DNA of 56,239 nucleotides. It comes from Candidatus Cloacimonadota bacterium (GTDB lineage: Bacteria > Cloacimonadota > Cloacimonadia > Cloacimonadales > TCS61). How positions within the stretch are numbered: the stretch's first letter is position 1; each line of letters opens with the position of its first letter. Both the position numbers and the translations under genes were made by a program. Under the pieces are notes generated by a model that was not told where the DNA came from, made no database searches, and saw only the letters and a list, made by a program, of their open reading frames with translations. This document shows, piece after piece, positions 51,739 to 56,239 of the stretch. The stretch lies in the NCBI GenBank assembly GCA_030600585.1, contig JAUVLU010000015.1:1-56239 (forward strand), given 5' to 3'.

Positions 51739-53097
51739 TGGCGGACTTGTAAGCCTACGGCTTATAAATTTCCCATAACCCGGTTTTTGCAAAATTCCTT
51801 TTTCGCAGTCAAATACAATTTTACCGCGAATAACGGTTTTATCTATCGAGCAGGAAAATTTTGTGTTATTGAACGGTGAATATTTACCTTTGGAATGAAT
51901 GCGAGTTTCATCGACCAAATAGGGTTTAGACAGATTAATAATTGTGAAATCGGCATCGGTTCCAATTTGCAAGCTTCCTTTCTCTGGGTATAATCCATAA
52001 CGTTTTGCAGCGTTTTCCGAAGTTAACTTTATCATTCTTTTTAAATTAACTTTTTCCTTAAGATAAAATTCTGAGAAAAGATAGGGTATTAATAATTCTG
52101 TGCCCGGTATTCCACTGTAAACTTTTGAGAAATCATCAATTTTTTTTCCTTTATCATAATCACATCCGGCATGATCTGTTGTGACAAAATCAAGACTTCC
52201 TGTTTTCAAACAGTTTCTCAAGAAATCTCTGTCCTCATCAAATTTTACAGGTGGTGCAGTTTTGAGTCTTCCTTTCAGGATTGGGAAATCTTCAGATGTA
52301 AATTGTAGAAAATGAGGGCAGGATTCGAAGGTTACTTCGAATTGCTTTTTGCTTTCCAATATCAGCTTCGCAGCTTCTTTACTGCTGATGTGAACAAAGT
52401 GGACTTTGTTCTTTTTGCCGAGAGATGAGAGAATGTTTCTTACAGCTTCTACCTCTGCTTCTACAGGTCTTGTCTTCACATAATTTTCCGGTAATTTCAT
52501 TTGTTCATACGTCAGTTTGCTGATTGAATTATTGATGATATTCTCATCTTCGGCATGAAAAGCAAAAAGGATTTCTGGAAATTGTTTGAAAATATTTTTA
52601 ATTTCTTTATAGGAAAGAGCACCAAATGTTTCCATACCTGAAATTGTATAAATCTTAAAACCAACAACTCCGGCATCCCAAAGTTCTTGAACCATTTTAT
52701 CTTTTATCGGAACATCATTTTTCCTTATTCCACCCCAAAGTGCAAAATCTATAACAGCTTTGGATTTGATAACAGTTAATTTCTTGTTTAGATTTTCGTA
52801 GTTTATGACTGGCGGAATAGAAGTGCATGGCATATCAATAATTGTAGTTATTCCTCCGCAGGCAGCAGCGGTTGTACCTGATGTGAAATCTTCTCGGTCG
52901 GTGAATCCGGGATCATTGAAGTGCACATGAGCATCAATGCAGCCGGGGATGAGTAATTTCCCATGAAGATCTATAACTTCAACCTCTTTTGCGGGTTTTA
53001 TGTCTTTATCGATTTGTATGATCTTCTCGTTAAAAAGTATATCGGAAATTTGTGATTTTTCTCCATCTAAGATAAATGCATTCTTTAATATTATCAT
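51730..53097 (-). CDS. Dihydroorotase/allantoinase-type cyclic amidohydrolase
   Basis: 455 aa zinc amidohydrolase. Metal ligands are visible: His57 and His59 in DAHVHFNDPG, the carboxylated Lys148 in GFKIYT, His181 in FHAED, His in FVHISS and Asp in TTDHAG. The MPCTSIPPV segment and long form resemble allantoinase and class I dihydroorotase. No other pyrimidine or purine genes are nearby, so the substrate is unresolved. The last residues (FISRRLTSPPLF) are encoded by a palindrome, TGTAAGCC-tac-GGCTTATA (51748-51766), another case of a short repeat at a gene 3' end. It overlaps the convergent EEP gene. Confidence 0.88.
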   Translation of the reverse strand: MIILKNAFILDGEKSQISDILFNEKIIQIDKDIKPAKEVEVIDLHGKLLIPGCIDAHVHFNDPGFTDREDFTSGTTAAACGGITTIIDMPCTSIPPVINYENLNKKLTVIKSKAVIDFALWGGIRKNDVPIKDKMVQELWDAGVVGFKIYTISGMETFGALSYKEIKNIFKQFPEILFAFHAEDENIINNSISKLTYEQMKLPENYVKTRPVEAEVEAVRNILSSLGKKNKVHFVHISSKEAAKLILESKKQFEVTFESCPHFLQFTSEDFPILKGRLKTAPPVKFDEDRDFLRNCLKTGSLDFVTTDHAGCDYDKGKKIDDFSKVYSGIPGTELLIPYLFSEFYLKEKVNLKRMIKLTSENAAKRYGLYPEKGSLQIGTDADFTIINLSKPYLVDETRIHSKGKYSPFNNTKFSCSIDKTVIRGKIVFDCEKGILQKPGYGKFISRRLTSPPLF

Positions 53098-53255
53098 CTT
53101 AACCTCAAATAGAAGAGAAATTTGAAGGAAAATATTGTCAACTCAATAATAGATTTAGAAATATCTGATAAGTCATTTGACAAAAATTATAACTCTTTAA
53201 AATTAACATTGTTAAGACTATTGGTGGTAAAATCATAGTTCTAAAAAGAGGAATA

Positions 53256-54068
53256 ATGCGTTATAAAGAAATTTTAAGTAAAATGCTAAAAGAAGAAAAA
53301 AATCCTGTTAATAAAATGTATCTTCATGAAATCAACATTAAATGGACAAAAATTTCAAAAGCAGTTGAAAAAAGTAATGGATCGAATCAAGAAATTGTTG
53401 AAATGCTCAATATTTTTCGCAAAGCCATTACAAATAGTAAATACAAATTTAACAAACTCAATTCAAAAGGTTTTATTGATGAATCTCCAATTTTTTCCGT
53501 GAATTATCTTCATGACCTTGTAACTGTAATTATGAAAAGAGAAAGCATAATAGATCATACAGGTATTTTCTGGGGATCTGGTACATTTAATATGAACTAC
53601 GCATTTTCGCCGGTCAGCTTTAACACATTAGAGAAGAATCTTCATTTCAAACAATCATTTTCTCCTGAAGTACTTTTTTTGGGTCAGAAGATCGATCTTC
53701 ATTACAGGATTGCCGGCAAGCGGAATTTTGAAAAACACGAGAGTATTCTTCCACTTATAGTATTCCATTCTTATAAAATTCTTAAACATGAAAATATGTT
53801 ATATTTAGATAGTCTTGCAGGATTGTCTAAAAATGCATTCAATAAATCAAAAACTATCATATTAACCGAAAAACTGGAAGAAGATTTTATCCCCGATCTT
53901 TCTTCAACTAATATTGATCATGTTTGCGTATTAATAAAAGGAAATGACAACAAAATTTCTGTAGAAGTTGTAGATGAATTAGAAAAACTTGTAAATAATA
54001 TACTAAAAGAAAAATATACGATTCCAAAAAATATTTTAGATACAGGTATAATTACAAAGTGGAGATAA
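53256..54068 (+). CDS. Hypothetical protein coupled to hutU
   Basis: 270 aa, no family recognised. No signal peptide or membrane helix, so probably cytoplasmic. The N-terminal ~75 residues are helical and charged (MRYKEILSKMLKEEKNPVNK, NGSNQEIVEMLNIFRKAI). The middle has GIFWGSGTFNMNYAFSPVSF and FLGQKIDLHYRIAGKRNFEK. The C-terminal part looks alpha/beta (TIILTEKLEEDFIPDLSS, DHVCVLIKGNDNKISVEVVD). Only 1 nt separates its stop from the hutU ATG, and the hutU ribosome-binding site lies in its last codons, so the two are translated together. A TTGACA (53177-53182) precedes it. Confidence 0.75.
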   Translation: MRYKEILSKMLKEEKNPVNKMYLHEINIKWTKISKAVEKSNGSNQEIVEMLNIFRKAITNSKYKFNKLNSKGFIDESPIFSVNYLHDLVTVIMKRESIIDHTGIFWGSGTFNMNYAFSPVSFNTLEKNLHFKQSFSPEVLFLGQKIDLHYRIAGKRNFEKHESILPLIVFHSYKILKHENMLYLDSLAGLSKNAFNKSKTIILTEKLEEDFIPDLSSTNIDHVCVLIKGNDNKISVEVVDELEKLVNNILKEKYTIPKNILDTGIITKWR

Positions 54069-54069
54069 G

Positions 54070-56103
54070 ATGAGCAATTCACAAATTTCAAAAGCGATGA
54101 AGATAAAATTGGAGTCTGTTTTACCGGAATATCCCGAATTTGTAGAAAGAATTCGTCGTGCACCTTGCCGTGAAATGCATCTTAATAAACAAGAAATTGA
54201 ACTTGCACTTAAAAATGCCCTGCGGTATATTCCAGAAGAACTTCACGAAAAACTTGCTCCTGAATTTTTAGATGAACTTATGGAACACGGTCATATTTAT
54301 GCTTACCGTTTCCGACCGAATGAAAAAATTTATGGGAAACCGTTAGAAAAATATAATGGGAAATGCCTGGAAGGAAAAGCTTTTCAGGTAATGATAGATA
54401 ATAATTTGGATTTCACTACAGCACTTTATCCTTATGAACTTGTTACTTATGGTGAAACGGGTGCTGTTTGTCAGAACTGGATGCAATACCTTCTCATAAA
54501 GAAATATTTAGAAAACCTAACTCATGAAAATACACTTGTAGTCATGAGCGGGCATCCTCTCGGCTTATTCAAATCTTCTCCCGATGCACCACGTGTGATC
54601 AATACAAATGGGTTGATGATCGGTGAGTTTGATAATCAGGAAGATTTTAACCGTGCAAATGCACTTGGTGTGGCAAATTATGGACAGATGACTGCCGGTG
54701 GTTGGATGTATATTGGACCTCAGGGAATTGTTCACGGAACATATAACACAATTCTTATTGCCGGAAGAATGAAACTTGGTGTTCCGGCAGATGGAGATCT
54801 GAAAGGAAAATTATTTGTTTCATCCGGTTTAGGCGGAATGAGCGGGGCACAACCGAAAGCAGTTGAGATTGCAAACGGAGTTGGTATTTTTGCCGAAGTA
54901 GATATTTCCAGAATTGAAACACGTCATGAGCAAGGCTGGGTTGGAAGAATTGTAGAATCTCCACAAGATACCTTTGCAATAGCTGCAGAATATATAAAAA
55001 ACAAGCAAAGTATTTCCATAGCATATCATGGAAATATTGTTGATCTTTTAGAATATGCTGTGAAAGAAAATATCCCCATTGATCTACTTTCCGATCAAAC
55101 TTCCTGTCATGCAGCTTATGAAGGCGGATATTGCCCGCAAGGACTCACCTTTGAAGTACGTACAAAAATGTTGTCTGAAAATCGGGAAGAATTCTGCAGA
55201 TTGGTCGATGAATCTTTGAAAAGACACTTCAAAGCGATAAAGAAGCTTGTAGCAAATGGAACCTATTTCTTCGATTACGGCAATAGCTTTATGAAAGCAG
55301 TTTATGATGCCGGAGTTAAAGAAATTTCCAAAAATCCTGAAAATACATACGATGGCTTTATCTTTCCAAGTTATGTTGAAGATATTCTGGGACCAGAACT
55401 TTTTGATTTTGGTTACGGTCCGTTCCGCTGGGTTTGTTTATCGGGGAAAGAAGAAGATCTTATTAAGACAGATCATGCCGCCGCCGAGATCATAAAAAAT
55501 CTTCGTGAAGAACCACGCTATCAGGACATGGACAATTATGTATGGGTTCATGATGCGATGAAAAATAAATTGGTTGTTGGAACTCAGGCTCGCATACTTT
55601 ATCAAGATGCACCGGGCAGGCTTGCGATTGCTCTTAAATTTAATGAGATGGTTCGTAAAGGTGTGGTTGGACCAATTATGCTTGGTAGAGATCATCATGA
55701 TACCGGCGGAACTGATTCACCTTACAGAGAGACCTCAAATATCAAAGATGGCTCCAATATAATGGCAGAAATGAGTACTGAATGTTATGCGGGAAATGCA
55801 GCACGCGGAATGAGTATGGTTACGCTGCATAATGGCGGTGGTGTTGGAATCGGTAAAGTCTCTAACAGCGGATTCGGTATGGTTTTAGATGGAAGCGAGA
55901 AAGTAGATTTTATTATTGAACGAGCCTTTCCGTGGGATGTTATGTGTGGAGTTGCAAGACGTGCATGGGCAAGAAATGAGAATTCTATTATAACAGCTAT
56001 CGAGCACAATGAAAAATTTAAAAATACCGATCATATTACACTTCCTTTCATTCCTAAAGAAGGATTAATCGAGAAGATAGTAGCTGAGAAATTTAAGAAA
56101 TAG
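54070..56103 (+). CDS. hutU: Urocanate hydratase
   Basis: 677 aa. Urocanase converts urocanate to imidazolone propionate in histidine degradation and holds a tightly bound NAD+. Typical blocks are YGETGAVCQNWMQYLLIKKY, VMSGHPLGLF, GGWMYIGPQGIVHGTYNT, GLGGMSGAQPKA, LLSDQTSCHAAYEGGYCPQG, GRDHHDTGGTDSPYRET and LHNGGGVGIGKVSNSGFGMV. It is the long (~670 aa) form found in Bacteroidetes-like bacteria, with an N-terminal extension compared with the ~550-aa E. coli-type enzyme. The other hut genes are not in the window. Confidence 0.95.
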   Translation: MSNSQISKAMKIKLESVLPEYPEFVERIRRAPCREMHLNKQEIELALKNALRYIPEELHEKLAPEFLDELMEHGHIYAYRFRPNEKIYGKPLEKYNGKCLEGKAFQVMIDNNLDFTTALYPYELVTYGETGAVCQNWMQYLLIKKYLENLTHENTLVVMSGHPLGLFKSSPDAPRVINTNGLMIGEFDNQEDFNRANALGVANYGQMTAGGWMYIGPQGIVHGTYNTILIAGRMKLGVPADGDLKGKLFVSSGLGGMSGAQPKAVEIANGVGIFAEVDISRIETRHEQGWVGRIVESPQDTFAIAAEYIKNKQSISIAYHGNIVDLLEYAVKENIPIDLLSDQTSCHAAYEGGYCPQGLTFEVRTKMLSENREEFCRLVDESLKRHFKAIKKLVANGTYFFDYGNSFMKAVYDAGVKEISKNPENTYDGFIFPSYVEDILGPELFDFGYGPFRWVCLSGKEEDLIKTDHAAAEIIKNLREEPRYQDMDNYVWVHDAMKNKLVVGTQARILYQDAPGRLAIALKFNEMVRKGVVGPIMLGRDHHDTGGTDSPYRETSNIKDGSNIMAEMSTECYAGNAARGMSMVTLHNGGGVGIGKVSNSGFGMVLDGSEKVDFIIERAFPWDVMCGVARRAWARNENSIITAIEHNEKFKNTDHITLPFIPKEGLIEKIVAEKFKK

Positions 56104-56124
56104 GTAGCGTTAAGATAACTGTGT

Positions 56125-56239
56125 CTAATTATTAAATTTTTCATGGTAACTCGTAAACCAGATGTTCATAAAATCAGCAAGGTTTTTCTCTGATTTGAAA
56201 CCATCCAAGTTCTTTAACTTTCGATTTAATTGTCTGATC
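56125..56239 (-). CDS. 3' end of a minus-strand gene, possibly a transposase (partial)
   Basis: The minus-strand frame from the right edge to TAG at 56125-56127 reads IRQLNRKLKNLDGFKSEKNL then ADFMNIWFTSYHEKFNN. The basic start, GFKSxxNL and W-F-x-x-Y end resemble C-termini of DDE transposases. The rest lies outside the window, so the family cannot be named. Confidence 0.4.
   Translation of the reverse strand, partial: IRQLNRKLKNLDGFKSEKNLADFMNIWFTSYHEKFNN

Overview
The window is AT-rich and carries diderm, LPS-type outer-membrane functions (LptD-like protein, Lol-type permease, lipoproteins). Four surface proteins end in the C-terminal sorting domain of the NYPNPFNPSTTISFSVPQNS type. Together these point to a bacterium of the FCB group, most like Candidatus Cloacimonadota. 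That placement is inferred from recognised protein style, not from a marker-gene search. No rRNA or tRNA genes were seen.

Layout. 1-4063: two secreted beta-helix proteins, one partial and one with a gingipain-like (C25) front half. 4359-8571: obgE, glycerate kinase, hydroxyacid dehydrogenase and dprA, closely spaced. 8572-11760: accessory patch with a DUF559 nuclease bracketed by inverted repeats, a PD-(D/E)XK/DUF5655 protein, a GNAT-type toxin-antitoxin pair and an unknown gene. 11989-14689: rph, lepB, hemW. 14687-15768: a REP-associated tyrosine transposase (RAYT) between REP arrays. 15778-22060: secreted protein, PiT phosphate transporter with its DUF47 partner, five-S1-domain protein, PPC-domain lipoprotein. 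22307-25082: gcvPB/gcvPA. 25243-30772: lptD-like gene, GmhB-like phosphatase, two endonuclease/exonuclease/phosphatase (EEP) proteins.

31264-40169 is an accessory island on the minus strand. It holds a CDF transporter, hipBA, a CPBP protease, a GyrI-like gene broken by a frameshift, and a four-gene operon. That operon encodes a WYL-like protein, a 63-aa protein, a Rad50/SMC-like ATPase with a CxxC hook, and a PD-(D/E)XK nuclease. It is the best candidate here for an undescribed, probably anti-phage, system. Truncated 5' ends of other genes lie between these modules and mark repeated insertion or replacement events.

40389-56239: a secreted propeller-like protein, lysS, a diguanylate cyclase, a LolC/E permease, B12-dependent ribonucleotide reductase (nrdJ), a third EEP surface protein, a dihydroorotase-like amidohydrolase, an unknown gene coupled to hutU, and the 3' end of a possible transposase at the right edge.

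A theme across the window is invasion by short palindromic elements. They lie between genes, at gene 3' ends, and in frame inside the sorting domains, where one 49-bp GC-rich double hairpin occurs three times without a mismatch.
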